Assembly: GCA_016758965.1 (NCBI GenBank)
Contig: JAEPRB010000085.1
Span: forward strand, 20,843-84,842
DNA: 64,000 nucleotides
From: Circinella minor
Taxonomy: Eukaryota; Mucoromycota; Mucoromycetes; Mucorales; Lichtheimiaceae
Direction of reading: 5' to 3'
The notes beneath the pieces were generated by a model that was not told the DNA's origin, made no database searches, and was given only the letters and a program-made list of their open reading frames with translations. A program made the translations under genes and the position numbers. Positions 1 through 11,181 of this stretch are shown here, piece by piece; the stretch's first letter is position 1; every line of letters starts with the position of its first letter.

Positions 1-1
1 G

Positions 2-220
2 GAGAGGGCACAACAGCTAGAAGAACAAGTTTTAAAACTAATGGAAACCAAAAAACAAAGGGTACCGAAGTGGAAGAGAGAGGATGAAAAAATTAAGGAG
101 GCTATCAGACAATGTGCAATTGAAAGAAAAGGGTATAATAGAACTGAGGTCCCAAAATCAACGATGTTTCGATGGGCTCAGGAATATAGAGAAACTTATC
201 TTAATATTATTGATAAATAA
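2..220 (+). CDS. 3' end of a hypothetical coiled-coil/HTH-like protein (partial at window edge)
   Basis: An open frame runs in from the window edge and stops at TAA 218-220 (72 visible residues), so the start lies outside the window. The visible part is highly charged, with Glu/Gln/Lys-rich helix-forming sequence followed by a short segment (PKSTMFRWAQEYRE) that resembles the recognition end of a helix-turn-helix. This could be the DNA-binding end of a transposase or a small regulator. I do not recognise the family. Confidence 0.4.
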   Translation, partial: ERAQQLEEQVLKLMETKKQRVPKWKREDEKIKEAIRQCAIERKGYNRTEVPKSTMFRWAQEYRETYLNIIDK

Positions 221-465
221 AAAATACTTCCTTTCTGATTTTTACTGGGTAGTTGTGTCAGTCTATTTTGTGGAGCCCAAAAGTATCCCAGAAAAAATAT
301 TCAAATTTGATTAGGTCTGGGTAACCCATGTTTGCCATATACAAAAAAAATTGTTACCGAAGTACAAAAAAATTGTACTAGAGATAGTGAGAAAATCATG
401 GTAAGCAACTATTTAAGAGCTGGAGAATTGGTTATTCAGATGAACATATTTTATCTTTATTAACA

Positions 466-861
466 ATGAGCACGCAAATTTACAAAGCCAACACCAAGGG
501 CACATCAGATGATGCTAATTCCGACCCCCAAATCGCGTATGATAATTGGATCGAGTCTCTGGATCTGGTTGATGTTGTGTTTGGTAAGTTTAAAAATACC
601 CTAGATATATACATACATATATATATATGGAATGCTTATGGAGAAAAAAAAACTGTTTATTTAGCTTCACCCACCCCTCTCCAAGTCAAAAAGAGGCATC
701 GCGTCACGGAACAAGAACGTCTGGAGATGTTTCATCTTCATTTTGACGAACATCTCCAAGTCCGTGACGTGGTTGAAATAACCGGTTTGGCTTTGTCCAC
801 CGTGGCAACCCACATTGCTCGAGAGAGAGTTCGTCGTCGTAGAATAAACAATAATTCATAA
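466..861 (+). CDS. Small helix-turn-helix protein, one intron
   Basis: Two exons, 466-583 and 665-861, joined by an intron with donor GTAAGT and acceptor TTTAG. The phases agree (1) and give 104 residues. The N-terminal part is acidic. The C-terminal 60 residues look like a helix-turn-helix (TEQERLEMFHLHF...VVEITGLALSTVATHI) followed by an Arg-rich tail (RERVRRRRI). This is the layout of the DNA-binding half of IS630/Tc1-type transposases or of a small regulator. It lies 1 kb upstream of a transposase-like gene on the same strand, so it may be a detached piece of one. Function is inferred only. Confidence 0.45.
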   Translation: MSTQIYKANTKGTSDDANSDPQIAYDNWIESLDLVDVVFGKFKNTLDIYIHIYIWNAYGEKKTVYLASPTPLQVKKRHRVTEQERLEMFHLHFDEHLQVRDVVEITGLALSTVATHIARERVRRRRINNNS

Positions 862-1138
862 AAATAATTACAATTACTTTGGTTTTGATTTGATTTGTCT
901 TGAGAATGGATAAGGATATGTGTCTGTGAGTGGGATTTGTGAGATTGTGCCTGTGTTACATTATGGATTCAATCATAAAAAAAGTATAAAAGCAACACAT
1001 CTGCAATGGAAAAGGATTATTTCATTCGTTTTTAAAATGCCATACTTATACGTTCGTACAGACTTCATTATTGCGGTTCTCCAAATAAAAGGTGTGTTAT
1101 TGCCAACATCACTGATTTTCTTTTGTTAACAATAGCTC

Positions 1139-1522
1139 TTGTTTATAGAATCTGTTCAAACAAACCTTGACTGCGCATTAGTGCTTCATCAAAACCGTAT
1201 ACATCTAATTGAAGTAGAAGGATGGGAGCTGTATGATGAAATTCATAGACGACAACGAGTTAAGCTGCCTGTGGATATAAAACAGCAAATAGCCCAAATG
1301 TATTTCCAAACACGGGAGTCAAAGGATATCATTGCTGTAAGGTTCAATGTATCAAGAAGAGCTACTTGTCGAGTTTTAGCCGAGTGGAATGAAATTGGCC
1401 GGGCCTTGCATCTTCTGGAAAGCCGTTTGTGTATTAGTGGATGTAGCCCACATGAAGAAATTGGCACTAGATTGAGACGTCTTTCAATGATAAGAGACTT
1501 GTGGTCATTTTTGGTAGCTTAG
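1139..1522 (+). CDS. Helix-turn-helix-like ORF, probable internal/terminal exon
   Basis: An open frame of about 127 codons with no ATG at its head. It is preceded by an acceptor-like AATAG, so it is more likely a 3' exon than a complete gene. The segment VKLPVDIKQQIAQMYFQ...DIIAVRFNVSRRATCRVL is typical of a homeodomain-like helix-turn-helix. It may be the DNA-binding domain that the transposase-like gene at 1846-2687 lacks. I could not join it in frame to the upstream sequence at 920-1129. Confidence 0.3.
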   Translation: MFIESVQTNLDCALVLHQNRIHLIEVEGWELYDEIHRRQRVKLPVDIKQQIAQMYFQTRESKDIIAVRFNVSRRATCRVLAEWNEIGRALHLLESRLCISGCSPHEEIGTRLRRLSMIRDLWSFLVA

Positions 1523-1651
1523 TTTAAATAGATTCTTTTAATAATAGCTACATTTCCAATACATATCTCCCATCATTTTTTCCTTTCATCCTTTTTATAA
1601 TGACATGTGTATCCATCTGTGTTTGTACGCTATAACATATTATTTGTCTGA

Positions 1652-1735
1652 GTGTTCCGTGTAACCAACTTCCAAGGCCCTTTTTTTTGTGTGTGATAAA
1701 AAATATTAAATAAGGGTGTTCCGTGTAACCAACTT
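1652..1735. repeat. Pair of identical 20-bp direct repeats
   Basis: The 20-mer GTGTTCCGTGTAACCAACTT occurs at 1652-1671 and again at 1716-1735, on the same strand. The 44 bases between them are T- and A-rich. The repeat is relatively GC-rich for this window. It lies just upstream of the transposase-like gene, so it could be an element end or a binding site. No inverted copy was noticed. Confidence 0.6.
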
Positions 1736-1845
1736 AAATATTATTCAAACTATGATGCTCGAAAAGAAAAAGAATATAAAAAAGCTGTTTATCTACTGCA
1801 ACTTCTGCTTACATTTTTATTCAATTTTATAAACCTACAAGTACC

Positions 1846-2687
1846 ATGTCATATATTGAGAGCTCCAGACAACCATACGATGCAGACGTTGATATGCTTG
1901 AAGAGAAGATGGAAGTGGACGATATCTATCCCATTATATCCAATGAATGCAGTGGAGTTACCAGTGGTGTACAGCCACTTTTGTCAATGGCCAAGGTAAA
2001 AAATAAACAGCAGGCACTTCATTTTTTACTTATTTATGACTGATAACTCTTTATGAATTTTGGCTTGTATTTCAAACTTTTATTAACTAATAGTTGATAA
2101 CTTAATAGGAAACTTCTATATCTAAATCAATGAATCCATCTGTTATGATCAACGGTGTTGACTATTATAAGTGTGTCTTTATAGATGAAAGTTGTTTCAA
2201 CATACACCCCAGACGTCCAGCAAGAGGTTCTTCTGCTAAGGCAAAAATCCCAATGCCTTGCAATCACATCTTCACGTTCTTGGGTGGTATCACTGGTGAA
2301 GGAGTTGTCAGTCTAAGTGCTAGAAGAATGCCACGAAAAAGTAGTAGTATTAAAGACAAGTATGTTGGGTTCCTGGAGGTGTTGGTGAAGGTGCTCAAGG
2401 AAAATGGAATGGGTGGAAGGACCTTAGTTATGGATAATGCACCAATCCATAAAACCCAAGAATTTCAGGAGGCTATTGTAAAACAAGGCTTCCATATAAT
2501 GTATCTTCCTCAGCATCGGCCCTTCTTGAACCCCATGCAAGAATTCTGGTTGAAGCTGAACGCCAGTGTAAATAGAAAGTTGCCAACAGTTGATGCGTTA
2601 CTACCAAGAGTAACCGATTCAGCCAATCAAATTTCTGCCCAAGATTGTCAAAGGTGGATTAAGCATTCGCTTGCCGTCATGGAATAA
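1846..2687 (+). CDS. IS630/Tc1-type DDE transposase-derived protein with Gln in place of the catalytic Glu
   Basis: Two exons, 1846-1995 and 2109-2687, both phase 0, give 242 residues. Residues 1-50 are acidic. The remainder is a DDE_3-type RNase-H-like domain: first Asp in CVFIDESCF, second Asp in VMDNAPIH, and LNPMQEFW where the family has NPIExxW. Exactly 34 residues separate the second Asp from the Gln (CAA at 2538-2540), which is the DD34E spacing, so the catalytic Glu appears replaced. The N-terminal helix-turn-helix of active enzymes is missing. An intact spliced frame with a dead active site fits either a recently disabled transposon or a co-opted domain. Confidence 0.65.
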
Positions 2688-2927
2688 GAGGGAACGTTGT
2701 AGTTTTTGTTTTTACCTTTTATCTTTATATTTTTATCTTGATTATATCATTAATTTTTTTCATATCATTATTTATTATTTATTATTTTTATCTTTATATT
2801 ATTATTATCTTCATATTATTATTTTTTTCATATTTTTTTTTCCATATTTAAATATGGTTTTTTTTAATAAATTATAAAATTTACAACATAAAAATAATAA
2901 GAAAGCTACAGAAAATAGTTTTAATAA
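2688..2927. other. Low-complexity T/A tract downstream of the transposase gene
   Basis: The stretch is built of TTATTATT and T-runs after the stop codon at 2687. The open frames across it are translations of simple sequence (Tyr/Phe/Ile-rich) and are not genes. It could act as the 3' untranslated region of the preceding gene. Confidence 0.5.
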
Positions 2928-3150
2928 GGGATTAAAATCACAGTTCCCAACCGCCATGAAATTTGTAATTCTGCCATCAGCTTAAAATTACAGGCGCCAT
3001 TGTAAATTTTCACACCGCCATTGTAAATTTTCACCTCCTGCCAATCATGAAAATTCCACCGCCAATCAAAAAAGACCCCCAACGCCAAAATGAAAAAAGG
3101 TCTCCGCCATCATGGGAAAAAAAGGCCCGCCAATCATTAGGAAAAATCCT
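2928..3150. repeat. Cluster of short CCGCCA-centred repeats, possible DNA-transposon subterminal region
   Basis: At least seven copies of a CCGCCA or CGCCA core recur at about 15-30 bp spacing, several within longer near-identical blocks (CGCCATTGTAAATTTTCAC twice in a row). The cluster opens with GGGATTAAAATCAC (2928-2941), the same 14 bp that follows the CACTAC terminus at 5799-5812. Dense short subterminal repeats are characteristic of CACTA-type transposon ends, so this is probably an element end whose other half is gone (inferred). Confidence 0.45.
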
Positions 3151-3820
3151 GTAGCACAGCTTAATTTTTTATTTCTCTTATGCTCAATGGCTGATGTCCC
3201 TTATAAGGTGTAGAAGATGCAAGACACTACTAAATAATAAATGCTGAGCTACCACTTGCTTTTTTTTTTTGCTGCTAGACTATCATTCAAAGAAATTTAC
3301 TTGTATCGCTCAATGAAAGTAATAACAGAGAGGAGAACAGATACGTACAGCAGAGTCAGCGCGCGGAAATAAGAGAGTACCGGGTACCAGCCCCTTTACG
3401 TAACACTCATGATGTACGCCATTCTAAATTCTAATAAATCATAGTGAAAGGGATGGAAAGGCGCAGCATTTTTTCCCTTCTTTCTCATTATTTTACAATT
3501 ATTATTATTATTTTACCTGTTTCATCAACTTTATATTATCAAACGGTGTTAGATATATAATATATATATATACTGTCTATTAAAACAAATAAACATTATA
3601 AAAGAGCGAAATCATTGAAACAAAATACTATTATCACTACTAGAACGACAGTATCCTTGGTTAAAAAATATACTTTTCTGATTTTTCATTTTTTTTTTTT
3701 ACCATTGAATTTACTCTGTCGTAAGTTATTATAATAATTATTATATTGAGTCTCTGATATACCAAATAAAAAAAATGATTGACGTGCTAACAAATTCATC
3801 ATGTTTAACGCAGAAAAAAA
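3151..3820. other. Intergenic, upstream of the first HET gene
   Basis: AT-rich sequence with T-runs and a (TA)n stretch near 3550-3570. No coding frame was recognised. Any promoter of the HET gene at 3821 would lie here; I see no distinct motif. Confidence 0.4.
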
Positions 3821-5551
3821 GTGACGTATATCACATATACAAAGACGCAACATATCGATGATAAAATTAAAAGATTCTTAAAGCGTGTTGGATTAACTGA
3901 AGATATTTTTCACACGTCGGCATTGAGAGGTGGTTATTATAACTCTGCCCTACCACCCAAAAAAGTGCCATCACCACTACCAAAATCAGATTTTATGCCT
4001 CGTCGCCTGGTGCGTACATCCAACATGAAAGTAGTGAAAGGGTCCAAAGTACGAGAAGGATATTGTGCATTATCTTATTCATGGAACCAATCAGGTGAAA
4101 TAAAAAAGAATAAAACCACCGGATATATGGAGCGGAATGATCAAGGCAAACACAAGATTGTGTATCCAGGCAAGATTAAATTACGAACAATATTGAGAGA
4201 TCGGAAACGAATTCCAGGCAAAGTCAAACTTGTCACATTTAAAGGACTAATTCAAGAAATATGCAAAGATTTTGGTATCAATTATATTTGGTATGATCAA
4301 ATGTGTATCAATCAAAACAACAAGAGAGAAAAACGCCGTGGCATACGTCAAATGCATGAAATATATAAGAATGCATCTTATACAATAGCATTGGTACCTG
4401 AATTGACTGCTAAGGTATTGGAACGGTCCGCTGAATTTTCGGGCGAAAGGAAAGACAGTATTCCAAACTCTCTTCTAAGGGCACAATGGATGAAACGTAT
4501 GTGGACTTTGGAAGAAACAATACTGTCACCAGAGATGCTTTTAATCGGCAATACAATTCATTGTTGGAAAGATGATATGAAGAGACTCTATTCTACTATT
4601 TTCTCTGAAAGCTTTAGATACATTCCCACTATATTACATTATGCTCACTCACGCTCGAGCACCAAAAAGCACGACCGTGTATTTGCACTTGCCAACATTT
4701 TCCCTGATGTAATAAAACATATTAAAATTGATTACAAGAAAGATATTCACGAATTGGTGATTGAATTCTATGGTCTTCTCGCGAAAAAGGATCTCGCTAT
4801 TCTGTTTTTTGGTCCATATAAAGAATACAAAGTCATGTGTAAAACATTAACCAGCCACAGTACTGAAGGCAGCAGCACAAGCAAGTCAGAATATAGTATA
4901 CCCATTCGAGAATACAATTTACCATCTTGGACAGGTGTTAATGGGGAACATTTCAGGTACGATATTTGCAAAACATCTTTCAAAAACTACACTGTGAACA
5001 GAAGAGTTTTACAAGTCACATGTTTTGCAATGACAAATGATCAACATCATGCTGAAAAGTTAGACCTTGACGTTATCAAAAAGATGCTGCCACCTTTTCC
5101 TGAAAATGATAACGATTGTTCTTGGTCCCTTGTACTTCTGTTCCAGCCACAAGGTTCGACCAATAAAAAGGTCATATCGATCGAGACGGCGAAAGCGCAA
5201 AACCAAGCTTCTACGGATTATGAGCGTATAGCAAAAGAACTTTATGAGTTATCGCATTTTATGCCGATCAAAAAAACAAACCTTCTATGGACCACCGATC
5301 GGAGGAATGTTATGCCGTGTTTTTATTTTGACAGTTTGACAGAACCTCTTGAAGATTCTGCTCAATATGCGCTACTTACCGGAGTACCATTTTGTACACC
5401 TACCTCGGAATGCATTATATACTACCCTGTTGTCAAAAAGGAAGGATATTACTACAAGGCAATTGGTCTGTGCAGAGCAGAAGATAGAAACATGCGCCAC
5501 AATTTTTTGGATGATATTGCACTACAAAAGCAAACGTTTAAAATTCACTAG
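3821..5551 (+). CDS. HET-domain protein, copy 1 (start codon is GTG)
   Basis: Single-exon frame of 576 codons, collinear with the four other full copies here. The HET domain covers residues 81-195: YCALSYSW at 81-88, then YIWYDQMCINQ at 155-165 and the following QMHEIYKNASYTIALVPEL. In known HET proteins this domain can trigger cell death on incompatible contact. The C-terminal 350 residues are a conserved, unnamed region that includes LPSWTGV and ends in KIH. The codon at the family's usual ATG is GTG, and the next in-frame ATG is at 3995 (residue 59). Translation may start there, keeping the whole HET domain, or the copy may be impaired. It lacks the basic PRGRKR insert of its paralogues, having DRKRIPGK there, and is the only copy on this strand. 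Confidence 0.85.
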   Translation: MTYITYTKTQHIDDKIKRFLKRVGLTEDIFHTSALRGGYYNSALPPKKVPSPLPKSDFMPRRLVRTSNMKVVKGSKVREGYCALSYSWNQSGEIKKNKTTGYMERNDQGKHKIVYPGKIKLRTILRDRKRIPGKVKLVTFKGLIQEICKDFGINYIWYDQMCINQNNKREKRRGIRQMHEIYKNASYTIALVPELTAKVLERSAEFSGERKDSIPNSLLRAQWMKRMWTLEETILSPEMLLIGNTIHCWKDDMKRLYSTIFSESFRYIPTILHYAHSRSSTKKHDRVFALANIFPDVIKHIKIDYKKDIHELVIEFYGLLAKKDLAILFFGPYKEYKVMCKTLTSHSTEGSSTSKSEYSIPIREYNLPSWTGVNGEHFRYDICKTSFKNYTVNRRVLQVTCFAMTNDQHHAEKLDLDVIKKMLPPFPENDNDCSWSLVLLFQPQGSTNKKVISIETAKAQNQASTDYERIAKELYELSHFMPIKKTNLLWTTDRRNVMPCFYFDSLTEPLEDSAQYALLTGVPFCTPTSECIIYYPVVKKEGYYYKAIGLCRAEDRNMRHNFLDDIALQKQTFKIH

Positions 5552-5792
5552 GGCGTTCTCTTATTATTATAATATCAAAGCCAACATAATTTATTCTTGA
5601 AATGTATTATAATACTACTATAAAATATGTAGATATTCCTCCAGTTTTTACCCTATCATAGATTCTTTCAACTTTATATCCCCATACGTACAAAAAAATC
5701 AAACAAATTAAGTAAAGAATAAATGAGTTTTTGTATGTGTATTATTACAGTAACTTCTCTATATTATAGAAAATGCCATTAGTTTTTAGTTA

Positions 5793-7740
5793 CACTACGG
5801 GATTAAAATCACTGATAGTCTACGGATCATCTAGAAAAATATATTTTCTCTGAAAATCTACGAAAAATCTCTAAAAATCTTTTATCTAAATCTTTTCCTA
5901 AAGCGTTTATTTTCTAAACTAAATGGTTTATCATGTCTAATTATTTTGTTCCTGTCATATAAAAAAACATGACGGGTTGGTAAAATGTAGTATTTATAAA
6001 AACTCTGATAATCTTTGAAATCTTTGGAATATCTAATGCTGCTGGGTTACAAATAAGTCCGCGTTTTCATGTTTGCAACAACAGAAAGAGGCTGGCCAAG
6101 TGAAACCTTTCTTCTTCCGAGCTTTGCAATTTTCGATGACGATTCCAAAAATACCACGTACAGACTTTTACTGTCGCATTTGTAAGGGTATTTCTTCAAA
6201 ACAAAACACGAAAAAGATAACGAACCTAATAAATGCTTAGCAAACAAAGCAAAAAAAGTAGACAATGGGAACGTGGAAAAAAGTGATCTTCATATAAAAC
6301 ATTGGCGACTTGATTCATTGATGGAATACAATAAATATGTAAACTACAAAAACTTTTACGCGTGTATTTTTTTTAAAGAAAGCATATGATACTTTAGCTT
6401 CTTTTTTTTTGCTTGGTTACTGACTCTTTATTACTGCGGTGCTAGTAACAGAAACGATCGTGCTTCCATGGAAACGAATCAGAACACGCACCAAGTCTTG
6501 GTCTTGCCGATATAGATCATACATTTGAATCAAATGCTACTTTCTTTAAAGCTTGTGAGAACAATGATTTAGATATTAGATCGTATAAAACAGACAAGCT
6601 CGTTGAATGGTCTCAAGCACACGATGGACCATGATAATACTGTTTGTGGTACCAGTGCTGACGATTATGATGGATTATTCTTATCATGATCTGGTTGAAG
6701 GTACTGGAAATAGTGCCGCTCCTGTTAGCAAGAAACTATATATTAAAACTGTTGCGTAGGATGAACTATCAACGAATGATTTCGATAATATGGTCAAATT
6801 GTCAATGCATACATCCATGGCGCGCATCAACCACTCTACGAACATAATCAAGCAAAATCACTTTTGGTAAAAGAAGACTACTATGTTTGTTCAAGTAAAT
6901 ATGATATATGCTGTAGTAGATGTATAATCTATATGTTTTTCTAATGAACGGATATAATGTAAATTTAGATTTCATAAAAAATCACGATTCAAAATCAAAA
7001 AATGCAAAAGAAATGGGAGTGGAAACCAAAACTGCATACTTTCATTATACAACTAGTCATGATAGTGCTGGTGCTTTAGTTAGTATTGAAATATCAAAGT
7101 ATTACGTGCAAAACAAGAAGGACAAAAGAAGGTTAGCAACACAAATGGTAATAACGGAAAAGATAATAACAAAAAGACTGGTAGCAGGTATACAGCAAGT
7201 CTCTCTAAGATAATGAGAAAAGGTAGTAAAAAGTGTAAGTATCAAAATGGTAATAGCAATATAAACAAAGTTCGTCTGCTAAGAAACGTGTTTCCTCTCA
7301 AAAGAAAAACCGATAATCCAAGTGATAATGCTAAAAAAGCAGCCAGTGATACGAGATCTAGAAGAAAAAAAAGTAGCATAGTTAGAGCTTAAAGTAGTAG
7401 TACGAATATTTGATCTGTTTAGTTTTGGGAGCTATATGATGTGGTAATAAAGATTTATAAATAAATACAACTAAATGAATTATTTAGAAAAATATAACGG
7501 CATTTATTTGTCACATTGAATTGGTTTATTTCTATTTTATGTAATGAAAACAGTCATATAAATCTATGGAATATCTACTGAAAAAGTCTGAAAATCTTTG
7601 AGAAATCTACAGCTAATCAACGTAAAATCACTTTTTTTCTTCAAATTGCGGTCTCTGAAAATCTACGAAATTGTCAAAATTCTAGATTTAGACAATCAGT
7701 CTCATACCATAGATTTTCAGTCGCCTGGAAAACTGTAGTG
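5793..7740. mobile_element. CACTA (EnSpm)-like DNA transposon relic
   Basis: The left end reads CACTACGGGATTAAAATCAC, and the right end in reverse complement reads CACTACAGTTTTCCAGGCGA. Both abut TTA (5790-5792 and 7741-7743), a 3-bp target duplication. CACTA termini, 3-bp duplications and short subterminal repeats are the family hallmarks. Variants of AAATCTACGAAA and AAATCTTTGAAA recur inside both ends (about 5860-6030 and 7560-7720). The similarity of the two termini falls off after the first 6-8 bp, so the element is old. The interior holds only broken frames. Confidence 0.55.
6490..7400 (+). pseudogene. Decayed coding remnants inside the CACTA-like element
   Basis: Coding-like pieces follow one another in different frames. 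One reads about 45 codons near 6495-6630 (LADIDHTF, KTDKLVEWSQAHDGP). Another is 6920-7213, a 97-codon frame without family resemblance. A third is a Lys/Ser-rich tail to about 7390. They share a strand and probably derive from one gene carried by the element. No domain was recognised. Confidence 0.3.
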
Positions 7741-7743
7741 TTA

Positions 7744-9102
7744 CAGTAGTAAAAAAAAAAAGATTATTATGTGTTTACGTAATTTATCAATTTGTTGAAA
7801 AGAATGAACAAATCAGTTAAATAGTATATGTCTTTTCTTTTATATATAAGGTAAAATTCTTCATTAATACATACACAATTTCTTTCTTTTTTTTTCGCTT
7901 TATTATAATTAATTATGTATGATATTAACTGACTTTTTATAAGTATATAAAATTAGGGAATTTATTTTGTATCATAAATACATATAAAATATGTGCTCCA
8001 TTTCAATTAACATGTACAACAGGAATGACCAACCCAATTAAATTTTACACCTACTAGCATAAAATGTGTTTTATACTTCTGCACCTCCGTAGGTAGAAAA
8101 AAAAATTATCATTGTTAAGAAAAAGTTGAGTTGGTAAACTGTGCTTTTTAGCAGTTACAATAACAAATTAATAAAAATAAGATTTCGTTATTGGTGGACC
8201 AGATTATCTATTTTTTTTTTAAAGTTCGCTCGAATCGAATATATGTATATATATATTTACGAAATATTCCTTTCATATTATTAAATAATTAATAGGCTAC
8301 TTGATAAATAGTTTATATATTCTCAATAATAATAAAAAAAAGGAGAAAGAAAGAAAGAAAGAAAGAATAATTAGAATTCACACGGGAAAAGGAAAAATAT
8401 AAATAATCGCACGGGTTTATTTTATCTCTTATCTTGATTAAAAGTAAGCCTGGTTATAATTATTAATGAGAAACATTATAAAGATAAGAACAATTTAACT
8501 ATTATAAATATATATCAATAATGGTAATAATAATAATATATATTCACTTTTATTATTATTATATATAAACAATTAACCCTATCTCATTTCAAAAAAAGAA
8601 AAAGCCCTTATAAGATTATATAATTGTAAGGTTTAAAATAAATGTTTGTTCCTGAACCAAAAAAAGAAAAGTCCGATTGTCGCACGGACGAACACAATTG
8701 TTCATGAGAAGTAACCTAAAATATTATCATTCACCTGATTTACGTATTAGTTAACTTAATATCACACACTCAACAAAAAGAAAAAAAGTAATGTTGTTGT
8801 TGTTGTTGTTGTTGTCATTTGTTGTTGTTGTTCTTGTTCTTGTTTGTCGCTGTTGTCTCTTTTCTAATTGTTAATGAGCCAAAAAAAAAAAAAAAGCCTG
8901 AGATTTAACCTTTTTTTTTATTTTTCCCTTTTCTTCCCTCTTTTTCTCTTTTTCTCCTTTTCCTCTTCTTCTCTTTCCTTTTCTCTATTTAACCTCTTTT
9001 ATTTTTATTTTTAATAATAGTTTTATTTTTTGAGACTTGACAAAAAATAAAAAAAAAGAGTAGGAAACAAAAAATTCATATCCTTTTTTTTTTTTCCTTT
9101 TC

Positions 9103-9133
<31 letters not shown>

Positions 9134-9246
9134 CCCCACACATACACCTTTTTTTTTTCCTTTCAGTTTTTAAAGTTACGTACGAAAATATAATAACATA
9201 AGAAAAGATAAAAAAAAACCCGTTGAAATAACAAAATAAATAAATA
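7744..9246. other. Intergenic/5' leader of the RRM gene with simple repeats
   Basis: Contains AT-rich sequence, (GAAA)n near 8348-8365, (TTG)n at 8793-8856, and long pyrimidine tracts (8900-9000, 9080-9160) just before the RRM gene. Pyrimidine-rich leaders are common upstream of highly expressed fungal genes, so 8880-9246 probably holds the promoter and 5' leader. No other gene was seen. Confidence 0.5.
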
Positions 9247-11181
9247 ATGATGGATATGACTCAGCATCAACAACAACAACAACAACTTGAGTACTTATCA
9301 TCACCTACGTCTTACTTGCAACTCACTGCGGAAAGCGCCAAAACGACCTTGTGGTAATATGACCTCCTCTTTCTCCTTTATCCGATAAATTCAAAATACT
9401 CATACATACATAAAAAAAACTATTACTATTATTATTTAGGATGGGAGATCTTGAACCTTGGATGGATGAAAATTATATTCGTCAAGTTTGGCTTGCATTA
9501 GGTGAAAATGTTGTTGTAAAGTTAATACGTGATAAAAGAACTGGGTAAATATATTATTATTTAATATGGAATTATTTATATATAAATGAATTTTATTAAC
9601 AAATATATATTATATATATTTACAACTCTGTGGTTCATATTACATGACAATAAAATATATGGATAAAAAAATTATTTATTACCATGGTTATTACCCACAA
9701 CAACATACTACAACAAACGACGATAACAACCAAATCAATAAAACGATCTTGTTGCTATCTAGTGTTAGTGCAGGTTATGCATTCGTAGGATTTACTTCGA
9801 GTATGTCTGCACAAAGAGCTCTTGCTACTGTACATGGTACTCGAATGCCTAATATGCAAAGAGTATTTAGACTCAATTGGGCATCTGGTGGAGGTATTCA
9901 TGATAGAAAGTAAAAATTATTATTTCCATTTCATTTATATAAATATCATTCTACATATTTATTTTTAATACTAATAATAATAACTTTTATTAATATAAAT
10001 TTTTAGAGAGGATCGTGCACCAGAATACAGTTTATTTGTTGGTGATCTAAGTAGTGAAGTCGATGAAACATTACTTTTGGTAATTTTTTTTTAAAAAAAA
10101 ACACAAATTAATGCAAAAATTATTCTTTTTTTATGCAAAAAAAAAAAAAAAAATAGTAATCTAATATAAAATTACAGAAAATATTTCGTCAACATTATGC
10201 ATCATGTCATTCAGCTAAAGTAATGACAGATCCAATTTCTGGACTTTCAAGAGGATATGGATTTGTACGATTTCATGATTTAAATGATCAACAAATAGCA
10301 TTATCAGAAATGAATGGGGTTTACTGCGGTAATCGACCTATGCGCGTATCACTTGCCACACCTAAAAATAGTAATGCACGTTATCATCAGCTGGCACTGC
10401 AAGCGCCTGCCCTTGTGCAACAACCTACTGACCCAAGTAATACAACTGTCTTTGTCGGAGGACTTTCTTCCCCTGTAACAGAAGATGAATTACGTCGTTA
10501 TTTTACTCCCTTTGGTGATATTGTTTATGTTAAAATACCTCCCAACAAAGGATGTGGATTTGTTCAATATGTATCACGTCCATCAGCAGAATTAGCTATT
10601 GAACAAATGAATGGATTTCAAATTGGGTCTTCAAGAATTCGATTATCATGGGGTCGTTCACAAACAGATAAATCTTTAAATAGTAATAATAATGAGAACA
10701 CGGTTGTAGCAGTTACAAATAATCTGGATCATGATAAAACCAATTCATTTTTGACGACTAATTCAACCCTTTTAAGGTATATATTTTATTTTAAGAGAAA
10801 GCAATAGAGAGAGAATTTATGAATGTGTGTATGTGTAATTTAATATTAAATTATTTTAGATATCAACAACAACAACAACAACAACCAATTCATCCATCTT
10901 TGGAAACACCCATGAATCTTACTATGGGACCTACTCAAAGTGCAACGAGTGGTACAACCAGTATTGATACATTTGGATCTTTTTCACCTCCTTTGACACG
11001 ACATCAATTTTCACCTACGAGTGGGGTTTTTACTACCAATACAAATACTACTACAACAACAACAACAGAATTTGGTCATTTAAAACAAGAAGAATCTTCT
11101 GTTAATGTGAATACTTGGCTTTATTTGAAAAATAATCGTGATCAAGATACTTCTTGGAGATTAAATGGGATTTATGCATAA
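9247..11181 (+). CDS. Three-RRM RNA-binding protein of the Nam8/Ngr1/Csx1 (plant RBP45/47) group
   Basis: Six exons (9247-9353, 9440-9544, 9763-9909, 10007-10079, 10178-10776, 10860-11181) in consistent phase give 450 residues. After a Gln-rich start come RRM1 (LWMGDLEPWMDE...SAGYAFVGF), RRM2 (LFVGDLSSEVDE...GLSRGYGFVRF) and RRM3 (TVFVGGLSSPVTEDEL...GCGFVQY), then a tail rich in Gln, Thr and Ser. The RNP1 and RNP2 aromatic residues are present in all three. Members bind U-rich RNA and act in splicing (Nam8 is a U1 snRNP part), mRNA decay or stress control (Csx1). Which role applies here cannot be told. Exon 3 is placed at 9763 because only that acceptor keeps the T-G-x-S-A-G-Y motif in frame. 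Confidence 0.92.
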
